Positions 16,149 through 24,827 of a DNA stretch of 64,000 nucleotides are shown in pieces. Source of the DNA: a virus. The notes beneath the pieces are model-generated. The model had not been told where the DNA came from. It did not search any database and saw only the letters and a list, made by a program, of their open reading frames with translations. Made by a program: the position numbers and the translations under genes. The stretch covers positions 150,511 to 214,510 of IMG/VR virus record IMGVR_UViG_3300029911_000002; one strand, written 5' to 3'. Positions within the stretch are counted from its first letter, which is position 1. Each line of letters opens with the position of its first letter.

Positions 16149-17700
16149 ATTAAATAAAGACAATTCAAAGTTAATTTTAACAGAATCAACCAAAGGAGAA
16201 TATAACCAACTTAAACTATATCTAACCAGAAAAGTTCATAACTACCGTTTTATGAAAAGGTTCAAGCTTGGTGTATGGGATGGAAGTATAAGTTATTTTG
16301 GAAATCCAGGTGGATCAATTGACTTTGGATTATGGCAAGAAATATATAAATGTTGTAAAGAGTATGGTTATAAATTTATAATTGAAAATCAAGAACAATT
16401 TCCACGTAATAAAGATATATTAAGAGAAAATGTACAAGATTTTGTGACTGAATTTTATAAAGATCATAAAACTCCTGATGGTAAACCTTTTATGCCATAT
16501 GAACATCAAGTAGATGCAATATTTCAATTATTAAAACATCAATATGGATTAATTGAAATTGCTACTGCTGGAGGTAAATCATTGGTATTTGGCACATTAC
16601 TATTTTATTATTTAAAAAATATAAATACAAATGCTAAATTTTTATTGATTGTCCCAAGTATAAGTTTAGTTACTCAATTTTATAATGATCTTAATGATTA
16701 TAATTACGGTTTTAATAATGATAATAAAAACCCTATTGATATTAGAATTGATGAAGTTATGAGTGATAAACCAAGAAAATATAGAGATGGTGAAAAAATA
16801 CCAAATATATACATTGGAACTTATCAATCATTAGAAAAATATCCTAAAACATTTTTTGACCAATTTGAAGTTGTAGCATGTGATGAAGCACATACTGCAA
16901 AAGCTATTACCATTCAAACTATTTTAACAAAAACGTTTGGAGTTGCAAAATTACGATTCGGAATGAGTGGATCTTATCCTTCGGATTCTTCAATAGAAAT
17001 ATTAACAATTCAATCTTTAATGGGTCCTAAATTAATAAATATTAGTGCTAGAAAATTAATAGATAAAGGATTAATATCAGATCTTAAAATAAAAGTTATC
17101 ATGTTACATCATGATAATCATAAATTTGCAGAAGGAGTTAATAATATAAAAAAAACTGACGGTCAACGTGCATGGATTTTAGAACGTGAATACGTACATA
17201 ATTCAGCAAAAAGAAAAACATTTATTAAAAATTTAACAGATAAATTTAAATCTAATTCTCTTATATTATTTCATACTATTACTTATGGAACAGAATTATA
17301 TAATTATATCAAAGATAATTGCATTGGTAAAGATGTGTTCTATATTGACGGTACAACATCTACAGAAAAAAGAGAATATATCAAGAAAAAATTAGAAGAT
17401 ACTTCAGGTAATCCTAAAATACTTTTAGCATCTTTCGGAGTATTTTCTGTCGGCGTAAGTGTTAAAGCAATAACAAATATTATCTTTGCGGATTCTTATA
17501 AAGAGCCTAAAATAATAAGGCAAGCAATAGGGAGAGGTCTAAGATTACACAAAGAAAAAACAAAATTAATCGTATTTGATTTGGTAGACATTTTTCATCC
17601 TGACTATAAAACAATATTATGGAAACAATATGAATCTAGAAGAGATGAAGTATATAAAAAACAACAATATCCTTATGATGAATTAAAGGTCAAATTATAA
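16138..17700 (+). CDS. uvsW: UvsW-type DNA/RNA helicase
   Basis: 520 residues. This is an SF2 helicase like T4 UvsW, which unwinds branched DNA and R-loops and drives the switch from origin- to recombination-dependent replication. The N-terminal domain has the UvsW signature NYRFMKRFKLGVWDGSISYF (residues 35-54). Helicase motifs: Q-motif region YEHQVDAI, motif I TAGGKS (143-148), motif II DEAH (249-252), motif III GMSGSYP, and motif VI QAIGRGLRLH. Motif V is SFGVFSVGVSV, as in UvsW. Length and domain order match the T4 protein. Its stop directly abuts the stop of a convergent endonuclease gene with no gap. Confidence 0.93.
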   Translation: MKFKLNKDNSKLILTESTKGEYNQLKLYLTRKVHNYRFMKRFKLGVWDGSISYFGNPGGSIDFGLWQEIYKCCKEYGYKFIIENQEQFPRNKDILRENVQDFVTEFYKDHKTPDGKPFMPYEHQVDAIFQLLKHQYGLIEIATAGGKSLVFGTLLFYYLKNINTNAKFLLIVPSISLVTQFYNDLNDYNYGFNNDNKNPIDIRIDEVMSDKPRKYRDGEKIPNIYIGTYQSLEKYPKTFFDQFEVVACDEAHTAKAITIQTILTKTFGVAKLRFGMSGSYPSDSSIEILTIQSLMGPKLINISARKLIDKGLISDLKIKVIMLHHDNHKFAEGVNNIKKTDGQRAWILEREYVHNSAKRKTFIKNLTDKFKSNSLILFHTITYGTELYNYIKDNCIGKDVFYIDGTTSTEKREYIKKKLEDTSGNPKILLASFGVFSVGVSVKAITNIIFADSYKEPKIIRQAIGRGLRLHKEKTKLIVFDLVDIFHPDYKTILWKQYESRRDEVYKKQQYPYDELKVKL

Positions 17701-18669
17701 TTAATCTTTAATTCTTATAAATTTGCAATTTAAAAAATTTTCAATTTCTTTTTGCCTATCAAGATCTTTTTGTCTTAATTCACCTTTTATAAAATGATGT
17801 TTTTCGTCATACTCATATACTACATTATTTATAGCATCATATCCATCTATCCAATAACCAAGTTCTTCAATATGATATTCTCCCTCATTCATTGCATGTT
17901 GAATATGAATATTTTCATTCTTTGATATTTCATCAAAAATATCACAACCTTTTTTATTATATGATGGAAATACTTGATTTCCATCAAATTTATCATCACT
18001 TAATCTTTTTAATCTTTTTAATCTTTTACTTGTATTACTACATTTTTGACAACCACACAATAATAAATGATGAGATGAAGTTTGTTTAAAATCGCCATGT
18101 ATAGGACAACTAATTACTAGCTTCGTGCTTGAGTCAATATAATTAGAATCTGAATAATTTGGATAAGTATATTTATTGTTGTGTAATATTTTTGCTTCAG
18201 AAACGAATTTTTTATATCTTTTTTCTATTCTTTTTTCTTTATTACATTTTATGCAGCCTCTTCCGTCAATTAAATCTTTCGGTAACATTTTAAATTCTCC
18301 GTGTTTTTCGCATTCTACAATAACACAAGTATGATTATTAACATATACACTCTTTGAAAAATCAAGATTATTTTTATATACTTCATTTAATTGTGCAATA
18401 AATGTTTCCTGACTTTTAGCGAAATACAATTTTGCAGCGCATTTATAACTACATGAAAATATAGATTTTCTCATATAAACATCATATCTAATTTGAGTTT
18501 TTCTATGACAAACATCGCATTCTACATCAATAATAACTTTTGAATTCGGTTTTAAATGACAAACGTTAACTTCAATATATTCATTTAATTTTACTTTATA
18601 TCCTAATTTTTCAAAATGATCTTTGTTGCTTGTACTAATTCTAATATTAACAGTTTTACTTATTATCAT
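17701..18669 (-). CDS. Homing-endonuclease-like protein with zinc-ribbon repeats and a C-terminal nuclease-type domain
   Basis: 322 residues. The N-terminal part (CDVCHRKTQIRYDVYMRKS ... CSYKCAAKL) is a zinc finger also found in the endonuclease at 58161. The middle contains two cysteine-rich repeats of the CEKHGEF/CPIHGDF ... GCxKC type (DUF723-like), common in phage homing endonucleases. The C-terminus (LGYWIDGYDAINNVVYEYDE, KHH, then LDRQKEIENFLNCKFIRI) looks like a PD-(D/E)XK/Vsr-type nuclease core with the acidic residues D-G-Y and E-Y-D-E. It sits directly against the 3' end of uvsW, a common place for free-standing homing endonucleases, so it may cut uvsW-like targets. Confidence 0.7.
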   Translation of the reverse strand: MIISKTVNIRISTSNKDHFEKLGYKVKLNEYIEVNVCHLKPNSKVIIDVECDVCHRKTQIRYDVYMRKSIFSCSYKCAAKLYFAKSQETFIAQLNEVYKNNLDFSKSVYVNNHTCVIVECEKHGEFKMLPKDLIDGRGCIKCNKEKRIEKRYKKFVSEAKILHNNKYTYPNYSDSNYIDSSTKLVISCPIHGDFKQTSSHHLLLCGCQKCSNTSKRLKRLKRLSDDKFDGNQVFPSYNKKGCDIFDEISKNENIHIQHAMNEGEYHIEELGYWIDGYDAINNVVYEYDEKHHFIKGELRQKDLDRQKEIENFLNCKFIRIKD

Positions 18670-18770
18670 TTATTATTTTATTTTATTATCATATATTTAT
18701 ATAAAAATAATTAAGTTTTGTTTATTTTAATTATAATCACTAATATTTAATATATAAATAAAAAATTAAA

Positions 18771-19082
18771 ATGGAAATAAATAAATTTAATGAATTTATT
18801 AATAATGATTTATTAGTTATAGAAAAATTAATTGATGATTTAGAAAATCAAAAAGGTAATTGTTCAGTATTAGAAAAAATATATTCTCATCCATCATATA
18901 TTAAAATTATAGAATATGGTGAAAAATCAATACCTTCATTATTAAATAGAATAGATGAGAGTATGTTTTGGTTTGAAGCATTACGTAGAATAACTGGGGA
19001 CGAGCCTGACAAAGAATCAATTAAATCAATTGATATTATGAATTCTTGGAAAAAATGGGGTATAGAAAATGGATATAAATAA
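18771..19082 (+). CDS. Conserved cassette protein A (HEAT-like), leader-bearing
   Basis: 103 residues. The N-terminus MEINKFNEFINND is leader-like. The rest, EKIYSHPSYIKIIEYGEKSI, PSLLNRIDESMFWFEALRRITGDEP and ending MNSWKKWGIENGY, follows a pattern I remember from bacterial proteins: H-P-x-Y-x-x-I-I-x-x-G, a W-F-x-A-L-x-x-I-T-G-E/D-x-P block and a W-x-x-W-G end. In bacteria such genes often stand beside a partner like the next gene. The overlap with that gene here (14 nt) supports a functional pair. Function is unknown. Confidence 0.55.
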   Translation: MEINKFNEFINNDLLVIEKLIDDLENQKGNCSVLEKIYSHPSYIKIIEYGEKSIPSLLNRIDESMFWFEALRRITGDEPDKESIKSIDIMNSWKKWGIENGYK

Positions 19083-19515
19083 TATTGAAATTTGGCATCC
19101 TAAATTGATAGGTAAAAATTATAAAATTATAAATATAAATTATAATTTAATTGTTTTTAATTGTTTTGCATATAGTTTAGATATATTTGATGAATGGTGT
19201 GGCGCATCAGAAAAATCTTGGCCTTATAATATATTACCGCGTAGTTCAAAATTAAATAATTATATTAAATATTATAATTTATATGGATATAATATATGTG
19301 ATAATGATGAGTATGAATTTGAATATGAAAAAGTAGCACTTTATGTTGATAATTCTAATAATGTAAATCATGCATCTAAACAGTATGAAAATATATGGAG
19401 AAGTAAATTAGGAAAATATGTTATAATTGAGCATGAATTAGAATGGTTAACTGGATTTGATGCTGAAAATTATGGTAATATTGGTGTGATTTTAAAAAGA
19501 AAGAGAAAGGCATAA
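19069..19515 (+). CDS. Conserved cassette protein B (DUF7689-like)
   Basis: 148 residues. Diagnostic segments are NCFAYSLDIFDEWCG (position of the usual N-C-x-A-W/Y-A block), the G-Y block YGYNICDNDEYEFEYEKVALYVD, then NHASKQYENIWRSKLGKYVIIEHELEWL. The order N-C-x-A, E-K-V-A-L-Y, H-A-x-x-Q, W-x-S-K-L-G and I-E-H matches what I recall as the DUF7689 family. The Cys, His and Glu in these motifs could form a papain-like or similar active site, but that is inference. It is translationally coupled to protein A. A toxin-antitoxin-like or defence-related pair are possible readings. Confidence 0.55.
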   Translation: MDINNIEIWHPKLIGKNYKIININYNLIVFNCFAYSLDIFDEWCGASEKSWPYNILPRSSKLNNYIKYYNLYGYNICDNDEYEFEYEKVALYVDNSNNVNHASKQYENIWRSKLGKYVIIEHELEWLTGFDAENYGNIGVILKRKRKA

Positions 19516-19531
19516 AAACTTTTTATATTTT

Positions 19532-19542
19532 TTTATATATAA
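19532..19542 (+). promoter_or_regulatory. AT-type promoter motif before the endolysin
   Basis: Exact TTTATATATAA, 13 nt before the ATG at 19556. Placement before a lysis gene fits a late promoter. Confidence 0.5.
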
Positions 19543-19555
19543 TAAAAAAGAAAAT

Positions 19556-19972
19556 ATGAAACTTGGAAAATATTTTAGTTTATCGGAATTAACTGTAACT
19601 TCAACAGGATTAAATAATTTACCAATGAAGCCAGAGCAAGATAATTTAGTATTATTAGTTAAGAATATACTTGATCCATTAAGGGAATTATATGGTAATC
19701 AAATTCATATAAATAGTGGATATCGTTCTCCGATAGTTAATAGAGAAATTAAAGGGTTCATCAATAGTCAGCATGTATTTGGTCAAGCAGCAGATATTAC
19801 AGGTGGTAGTCCAGAAGAAAATGAAAAACTTTTTAATTTAATAGTTAGCAATTTCAAATTTGATCAGATTATAAATGAAAAAAATTTCGAATGGGTACAT
19901 GTTAGTTACTCAAATGTTAAAAATAGAAATGAAAAATTAAAATTTACTGGTAAAGGTTATATAAAAATATAA
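19556..19972 (+). CDS. M15 family peptidase (endolysin, peptidoglycan D,D-/L,D-peptidase)
   Basis: 138 residues. Peptidase M15_3-type fold: GKYFSLSELTVTSTGLNN, LDPLRELYGNQIHINSGYRS, the zinc motif SQHVFGQAADI (S-x-H-x-x-G-x-A-x-D) and the third ligand in EWVHVSY. It cleaves peptide cross-links of peptidoglycan and is probably the lysis endolysin. No signal peptide or membrane segment is visible, so export needs a holin or spanin that I do not see close by. It has its own AT-type promoter and ends at a strong terminator. Confidence 0.9.
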   Translation: MKLGKYFSLSELTVTSTGLNNLPMKPEQDNLVLLVKNILDPLRELYGNQIHINSGYRSPIVNREIKGFINSQHVFGQAADITGGSPEENEKLFNLIVSNFKFDQIINEKNFEWVHVSYSNVKNRNEKLKFTGKGYIKI

Positions 19973-20001
19973 AAAAAGACTGTCATAATGACAGTCTTTT
20001 T
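19973..20001. terminator. Bidirectional hairpin terminator
   Basis: A 13-bp perfect stem AAAAAGACTGTCA / TGACAGTCTTTTT with a TAA loop between the convergent genes ending at 19972 (+) and 20004 (-). Confidence 0.85.
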
Positions 20002-20003
20002 AA

Positions 20004-20714
20004 TTATATATTGAAATTATTTGACTTTAATATGTAGTCATATTCTATTCTTATATTATCATCTAATATTTCATCAGGAATATTATTAATTAGAAATGAA
20101 TTATTCTTTAAATATTGTTTTTGAAAATTATATGTCATAAAAATATTTATAATATTTTTTGCTGAAATTTTATTTGAAACATCTATATCTTTTGATGGAG
20201 TCCACTTTTTAGTATTTAAATCTAATTTATATCCATTATAATAAAATATCATTTTATCTAAAAATAATATATTACTTAATGATGGTAATTTATTTTTAAA
20301 ATTATCATTTATAAATTTAATTGTATATTTTGCATAATCTGTATCCCAATTTAACCAAAAATTAGTAGATAAAGAATATATAGAATTTATTATTAATAAA
20401 TCTTCATATGATAAATTAGATTTAATTATTTGTTTTTTATTTGTCATTATTTGATTAGATTTTGTGATATCACTTGTGATACTATTAACATAATCAATTA
20501 TATTACCTAAAAGTTTCATTGGATTATTAATTATTGTGTTACTTTCAAGATAATCTATAATCTCACTATATGCTTCATGCCAATAAAATGAATATAATTC
20601 ATTATTATGAAGTATATTTAATGTTCCACGTCTAGGGGAGAAATCAAACCCAAAGGATTTGTTTTTACCTATATCAGATATATTGAATTCATTTAATTTT
20701 TTGATGTATTTCAT
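20004..20714 (-). CDS. Leader-bearing hypothetical protein, 236 aa
   Basis: It begins MKYIKKLNEFNISDIG and ends LKSNNFNI, so it has both the leader-like start and the shared tail. Residues 20-45 (SFGFDFSPRRGTLNILHNNE) are Gly/Arg-rich. The rest is helical, with IINSIYSLSTNFWLNWDTDYAKY in the middle. It follows the gene at 20718-21539 after only 3 nt, in one transcription unit. I do not recognise a family. Confidence 0.45.
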   Translation of the reverse strand: MKYIKKLNEFNISDIGKNKSFGFDFSPRRGTLNILHNNELYSFYWHEAYSEIIDYLESNTIINNPMKLLGNIIDYVNSITSDITKSNQIMTNKKQIIKSNLSYEDLLIINSIYSLSTNFWLNWDTDYAKYTIKFINDNFKNKLPSLSNILFLDKMIFYYNGYKLDLNTKKWTPSKDIDVSNKISAKNIINIFMTYNFQKQYLKNNSFLINNIPDEILDDNIRIEYDYILKSNNFNI

Positions 20715-20717
20715 AAT

Positions 20718-21539
20718 TTACATATTAAAATTTGCTGCATCTTTTTCTAAATTAAAAACATTAGATATTTTACAATAATATATAACTGTAAATTTAATAC
20801 CTACTATTTCTTTATGATCTTTAACTTTTGCTGTCATATATATAGTATCACCTTTTTCTACTATTCTACCAATATTATAAGTCATATATCTATTACCTTC
20901 TTCATCTATTAATTTACAAGTATATTGAGTGCCAAATTCAGTGTTTTGGATTTTAAAATTATAAACATCAGCTTTTATTGTAATTTTACTTCCAATCTCA
21001 CCAACATATTTACTTATACTTTCTTCTTGATTTTTTTTGGTTAATGTTTCAAAGAATAGATTTTTATATTTTTCAATTTCATTCGCCATATCTTCATTTC
21101 CTTGAAATCCTTTAGATAACCAAACAACATATTGAGGATCATCTACGAATACTTCACCTATTGTTTCTCCACGATGTTTTCCAAATTTTAATATTTTATT
21201 TTTTTCTGCTTGAAATAATCCAGCATATGTACCAAATCTATCTATAATAACTGGAATTTGACCAGAAGCTTTAGCAGCTTTTTTAACTGCTGTCGTAAAG
21301 TCAGTACTTAAATTACAAATATAATAGCATGATGCACTTCTTGGATTCCATCTCCAAAAAGTATAATAAACGGAGTATTTTCCAGATACATCTATATAAA
21401 AGCAGCCTACATCTCTAATTGTCAATTTTTTATCTTTTCCTTCTTCTAATATTTTTTCAGCTTCTAAAACATCTTCATCACTTGGTTGTATGAGTTGATT
21501 CATTTTAGCTTCTTTGATATATTGCAAGTATGTTTTCAT
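20718..21539 (-). CDS. Protein with T4-like capsid-targeting leader and exonuclease-X C-terminal-like segment
   Basis: 273 residues. Its first residues, MKTYLQYIKEA, are the closest match here to the T4 internal-protein leader MKTYQEFIAEA, including the I-x-E site. Residues about 120-150, KILKFGKHRGETIGEVFVDD then PQYVVWLSKGF, match the short module at the end of exodeoxyribonuclease X and related proteins (F-G-K-x-x-G-x-T-I-x-E-x-x-x-D-P-x-Y-x-x-W). The C-terminal part (ITIKADVYNFKIQNTEFGTQ; GDTIYMTAKVKDHK) looks like an OB-fold. No exonuclease catalytic domain is visible. It ends AANFNM. A head-packaged, DNA-associated protein is a fair inference. Confidence 0.55.
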   Translation of the reverse strand: MKTYLQYIKEAKMNQLIQPSDEDVLEAEKILEEGKDKKLTIRDVGCFYIDVSGKYSVYYTFWRWNPRSASCYYICNLSTDFTTAVKKAAKASGQIPVIIDRFGTYAGLFQAEKNKILKFGKHRGETIGEVFVDDPQYVVWLSKGFQGNEDMANEIEKYKNLFFETLTKKNQEESISKYVGEIGSKITIKADVYNFKIQNTEFGTQYTCKLIDEEGNRYMTYNIGRIVEKGDTIYMTAKVKDHKEIVGIKFTVIYYCKISNVFNLEKDAANFNM

Positions 21540-21636
21540 ATTATGAATGATTTATTTTTTAATTATATATTAAAAAAAATAAACAAAAAATAATAATTAT
21601 CATATAACTTAATAATAAAAAAAATATAAATATAAT

Positions 21637-22122
21637 ATGATAATAACATTAACGATTGATGATATTTTTAGACGTTGCTTATGGAGTGACTACAAAAGAT
21701 TTGTACTTAAAGATAAAAATGAGCAAGAGATTCAAGAAATTGTAAAAGAAAATAAGCCAATCGTCATTTCAGAAAATGATGCATATGCAATAGGATTACT
21801 AAAAACAATAGAGACAGATAATTTAGTACATAGGTTTATTGTTCATATGAAAGAGATGATAAGTATAAAATCAAATATTTTTGATAAAAATGTTTATTTA
21901 TCTGTTAGAATAGTAGAAAATGAATTAGAAAGTTATAAGAAAAGATTTCCTGATTATTGGGATTCAGATCCAGTGTTTACTGATGCTATAGTAGATTTGA
22001 ATAATTTCATTAATAATGCGTTACAGCAAATTAAAAAATTTGAAGTTTACGAATTTAAAATTAAAGATAAAAAAATTAGATATTATTTATCTAAAGATAT
22101 TAAAAAAATGATTGAAAATTAA
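21637..22122 (+). CDS. Hypothetical protein, 161 aa
   Basis: A soluble helical protein, MIITLTIDDIFRRCLWSDYK..., with IVISENDAYAIGLLKTIETDN and FPDYWDSDPVFTDAIVDLNNFIN segments. No leader, membrane segment or catalytic motif is visible. It diverges from the leader gene at 21539 across a 97-nt AT-rich gap and ends before a bidirectional terminator. I recognise no family. Confidence 0.45.
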   Translation: MIITLTIDDIFRRCLWSDYKRFVLKDKNEQEIQEIVKENKPIVISENDAYAIGLLKTIETDNLVHRFIVHMKEMISIKSNIFDKNVYLSVRIVENELESYKKRFPDYWDSDPVFTDAIVDLNNFINNALQQIKKFEVYEFKIKDKKIRYYLSKDIKKMIEN

Positions 22123-22153
22123 AAATAATTTTGTATCTTTGTAATATAATATT

Positions 22154-22182
22154 AAAAAGAACCTTATATTGAGGTTCTTTTT
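22154..22182. terminator. Bidirectional hairpin terminator
   Basis: An 11-bp stem AAAAAGAACCT / AGGTTCTTTTT with a 7-nt loop between convergent genes. A Bacteroidota-type minus-7 element (TATCTTTG, 22134-22141) lies just upstream on the plus strand, but it leads straight into the hairpin. Confidence 0.8.
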
Positions 22183-22455
22183 TTATAAATTAAATTTAAT
22201 TGCATTTATATTAGATTCAAATTCATCTATTTCATCTGTAGTTAAATATCTAATTATTTTATAAAAAAGAACAGTATCAGTTTTATTATCATCATATAAT
22301 ATTTTATATGATGTTGTAGAGTCAAAGTTATTTTTTATTATTTTTGATTTTTTATCAACTCTATGATGTGGATCAAAATAAATATTAACTAAAATATATT
22401 CACCTTCTTTATAATTTTTATTTTCAATCATTTCAAATTTCTTAATATATTTCAT
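22183..22455 (-). CDS. Small leader-bearing protein, SH3-like
   Basis: 90 residues, starting MKYIKKFEMIENK and ending NAIKFNL. The middle (GEYILVNIYFDPHHR; SYKILYDDNKTDTVLFYKII) resembles the gene at 5161-5424, so it is a probable paralogue on the other strand about 17 kb away. The ATGA overlap with the upstream gene repeats the junction pattern of the 5-6 kb cluster. Confidence 0.5.
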   Translation of the reverse strand: MKYIKKFEMIENKNYKEGEYILVNIYFDPHHRVDKKSKIIKNNFDSTTSYKILYDDNKTDTVLFYKIIRYLTTDEIDEFESNINAIKFNL

Positions 22456-22835
22456 AAATTAAATTTGTTTATATCTGTTTCAAGTTTATTAAGTTTATTA
22501 TAAATATTTTTTATAACAGTTAAATTAGATTTATTATCATTTTTATATATATCTAATGAAAATCTAATATTATTTGATGATTCACTATAATTAAAACTTA
22601 CTTCATATTTATCACCGTTATATTCAAATTTATAATCTGGATAATTTCTGGTAAAATGAATTTCATTATTCGTCCTTTGTTTAGAATTTGATGCGCTATG
22701 CCAAAAATAACATTTCTTATATTTTTCAGCGCAATCTATTGTATATTTAAGTTTTTTTGTCAATTCTGGATCATATAAAAAATCATCTTCTATCTTCTTT
22801 TTAGATTCATTTATAAATTCAATAAAATTTTTCAT
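22452..22835 (-). CDS. Small leader-bearing protein, 127 aa
   Basis: It starts MKNFIEFINESKKK, close to the T4 leader pattern with an I-N-E site, and ends DINKFNL. The middle has aromatic and polar strands (KKCYFWHSASNSKQRTNNE; YKFEYNGDKYEVSFNYSES) suggesting a small beta-rich domain. It overlaps the upstream acetyltransferase-like gene and the downstream gene by ATGA. Family not recognised. Confidence 0.5.
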   Translation of the reverse strand: MKNFIEFINESKKKIEDDFLYDPELTKKLKYTIDCAEKYKKCYFWHSASNSKQRTNNEIHFTRNYPDYKFEYNGDKYEVSFNYSESSNNIRFSLDIYKNDNKSNLTVIKNIYNKLNKLETDINKFNL

Positions 22836-23281
22836 ATTTTTAATTTTTTTATAAGTATAAAAGATTGATTTTTATTATCATCATAATCTTGATATATTTC
22901 AAATCCGCATTTTAAATATAAATTTACTGCTTTATAATTATTTTTATAAACAAGTAAAGTAATAATATTAATTTTAAGTTCATTTTTAACATAATTAAAT
23001 ATCTGTTCTAATAGATATTTAGCATACCCTTTTCCTTGAAAATTTTTAACCGTTTTTAAATCATGAATAGTTACATATTTTTCATTAAACCATTTATCTG
23101 GATGTTCTATTCTAAAACTAGATTCAGATACTAAAATATCATCTAAAAACAACTTAAATTTATAATTCTTTTTATCAATTACAATTTTTTTTTCTGCTGT
23201 TATATACAAAAACAATAAAGTACAATTAAAAAGTATACACTTTCCAATGGTTTCTTTTAGTATTTTTGCTAGAACAGTCAA
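22832..23281 (-). pseudogene. GNAT acetyltransferase, 5' end displaced by an IS607 element
   Basis: The frame holds a GNAT domain: FKLFLDDILVSESSFRI, VTIHDLKTVKNFQGKGYAKY (Q-x-x-G-x-G/A acetyl-CoA loop), LLEQIFNYV and NYKAVNLYLKCGFEIYQDY. GNAT enzymes move an acetyl group from acetyl-CoA to an amine. The first about 25 codons of the open frame run inside the 3' end of tnpB and look like element sequence, so they are not the original start. A separate fragment at 25551-25598, beyond the element, encodes a leader (MKKYIEFITENV) on the same strand. I infer one gene, leader plus GNAT, split by the element. It may still be translated from a new start. Confidence 0.65.
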
Positions 23282-24827
23282 CTGGCTTTATATCGGTTAG
23301 CTGCCAACGGTATATAATTCCCGCCTTTTTGAATAGTTTATAAAGGCTTACCCAGTTTTCACAATCTTTAACAACTGAAACATCAGGAAAAGAATTAATA
23401 AATCTTTCAACCACTGTGTTCAGCATTGTACTTGTAAATTTTGGATAAAAACCATTCTTATCATATTTATAAGCTCCTCTTCTTCCGATTTCAGTTGCTG
23501 CTGCAACAGGGTCGAATACTGAGTAATTTATATTTCCGATAAAACTTGAATAACAAGGATTAACTTTTATTAATATTAATCCATTATTATCACAATGTTT
23601 ATTTATTAAATTTGTTTGGAAGCCTAAGTTCCAACAATTATTTATTTTACGACGAACTTCTTTTGACATTTCATCCTGACTATTTGATTTAAAGTTTAAG
23701 TCTTCCATCACAAAATAACCACACTTGTAGTGAGTTATTATATCAAATATCTTAACGTAAATGTTACCGATTTCATGTTTTCTTTTTCTGGTTAGATAAA
23801 GACTTTCGTCTACGGTAACATCTTTACCTGATTTTTTCATCAACTCACTTAAGTCATAACATTTACTATCAATTACTTTAACTTCATCATTTGATGTTTT
23901 ATCTAAGATTACTAAACCAATATAATCAGGATTTAAATCAACTGCAGCAAATCTATTTTGATTTTTGCCTACAAGTTTTCGTGATGTTTGTTCTTGTTTA
24001 TGTTTAATGTAAATGTTTTTGTCGTACTTACCATTATTCTTTTCTTTGATTTCCTTGATGTAAGTTTTATAATCAAAAGGTTCACCATTAATCATTTCAT
24101 TATCAACTGTAATACAAAGATATTCATGATCTAACTTGACTGAAATAGGTAATATATTTAAGTCTTTAATTAATTGAAGATCCTTCAATTGTTTCTTATA
24201 ATTACCTTTAACTACATAATTGATATAAATTTTATTCTCGCTGTTCATTTTATAAATGATTTGATTATTAGTAAAATCAAATTCAAAAAATCTATTAGAA
24301 TTAGGATCACATTTAGATCCGTAAAGACTCAAAGGAAGGATTCTATTCGAATGATATTCATCTGTTTTAGTAATTATAGTGTTTTTATTTTCCTTTTTAT
24401 CATTATTTAAGTAGGATATTTCTTTTAGTAGTTTTCTTGTACCGAAAGTAATATCCTTTGATAAATTTCTATTTTTATAACTTAAGTTTTTCTGATATTT
24501 AAATAGATTCCTTGTTTCTTTTTTGGTTAATTTTATTTTTGATTGTAATTCTTTTATATCATCTTGTAAATCAAGTATTTCCTGTGATAATTTATCTTTA
24601 TTTGTTTGAATTTGCTTAAATTTTGTCTTAACATCAATTATTAAACAGTTAGACTCGTAAACACTCAAACCATATATTTTAGTTAATTTAGTAATATATT
24701 CTTTATCATTAATTTTATCATAATGTTTATAAAGTTTACGAAAGAAATATGAAAACTGTTTCTGACGATTTAATATTTTAAGTTTACCCTCTTCACTAAC
24801 GTTAAATCCAACTTTTATTGATATCAT
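23226..24827 (-). CDS. tnpB: TnpB RNA-guided nuclease (IS607-associated)
   Basis: 533 residues. TnpB proteins are RuvC-type nucleases guided by an omega RNA made from the 3' end of the element. The RuvC acidic residues are visible in AAVDLNPDYIGLVILD (first Asp), YFVMEDLNFKS (Glu) and YSVFDPVAAATEIGRRG (last Asp). The N-terminal half is helical and basic (KYQKNLSYKNRNLSKD). The usual CxxC...CxxC zinc ribbon between the second and third RuvC motifs is absent; the region reads INKHCDNNGLILIKVNPCYSSF. The guide RNA probably comes from the GC-richer stretch around 23226-23400. The start is close to the tnpA stop after a 36-nt tandem duplication. Confidence 0.85.
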   Translation of the reverse strand: MISIKVGFNVSEEGKLKILNRQKQFSYFFRKLYKHYDKINDKEYITKLTKIYGLSVYESNCLIIDVKTKFKQIQTNKDKLSQEILDLQDDIKELQSKIKLTKKETRNLFKYQKNLSYKNRNLSKDITFGTRKLLKEISYLNNDKKENKNTIITKTDEYHSNRILPLSLYGSKCDPNSNRFFEFDFTNNQIIYKMNSENKIYINYVVKGNYKKQLKDLQLIKDLNILPISVKLDHEYLCITVDNEMINGEPFDYKTYIKEIKEKNNGKYDKNIYIKHKQEQTSRKLVGKNQNRFAAVDLNPDYIGLVILDKTSNDEVKVIDSKCYDLSELMKKSGKDVTVDESLYLTRKRKHEIGNIYVKIFDIITHYKCGYFVMEDLNFKSNSQDEMSKEVRRKINNCWNLGFQTNLINKHCDNNGLILIKVNPCYSSFIGNINYSVFDPVAAATEIGRRGAYKYDKNGFYPKFTSTMLNTVVERFINSFPDVSVVKDCENWVSLYKLFKKAGIIYRWQLTDIKPVDCSSKNTKRNHWKVYTF

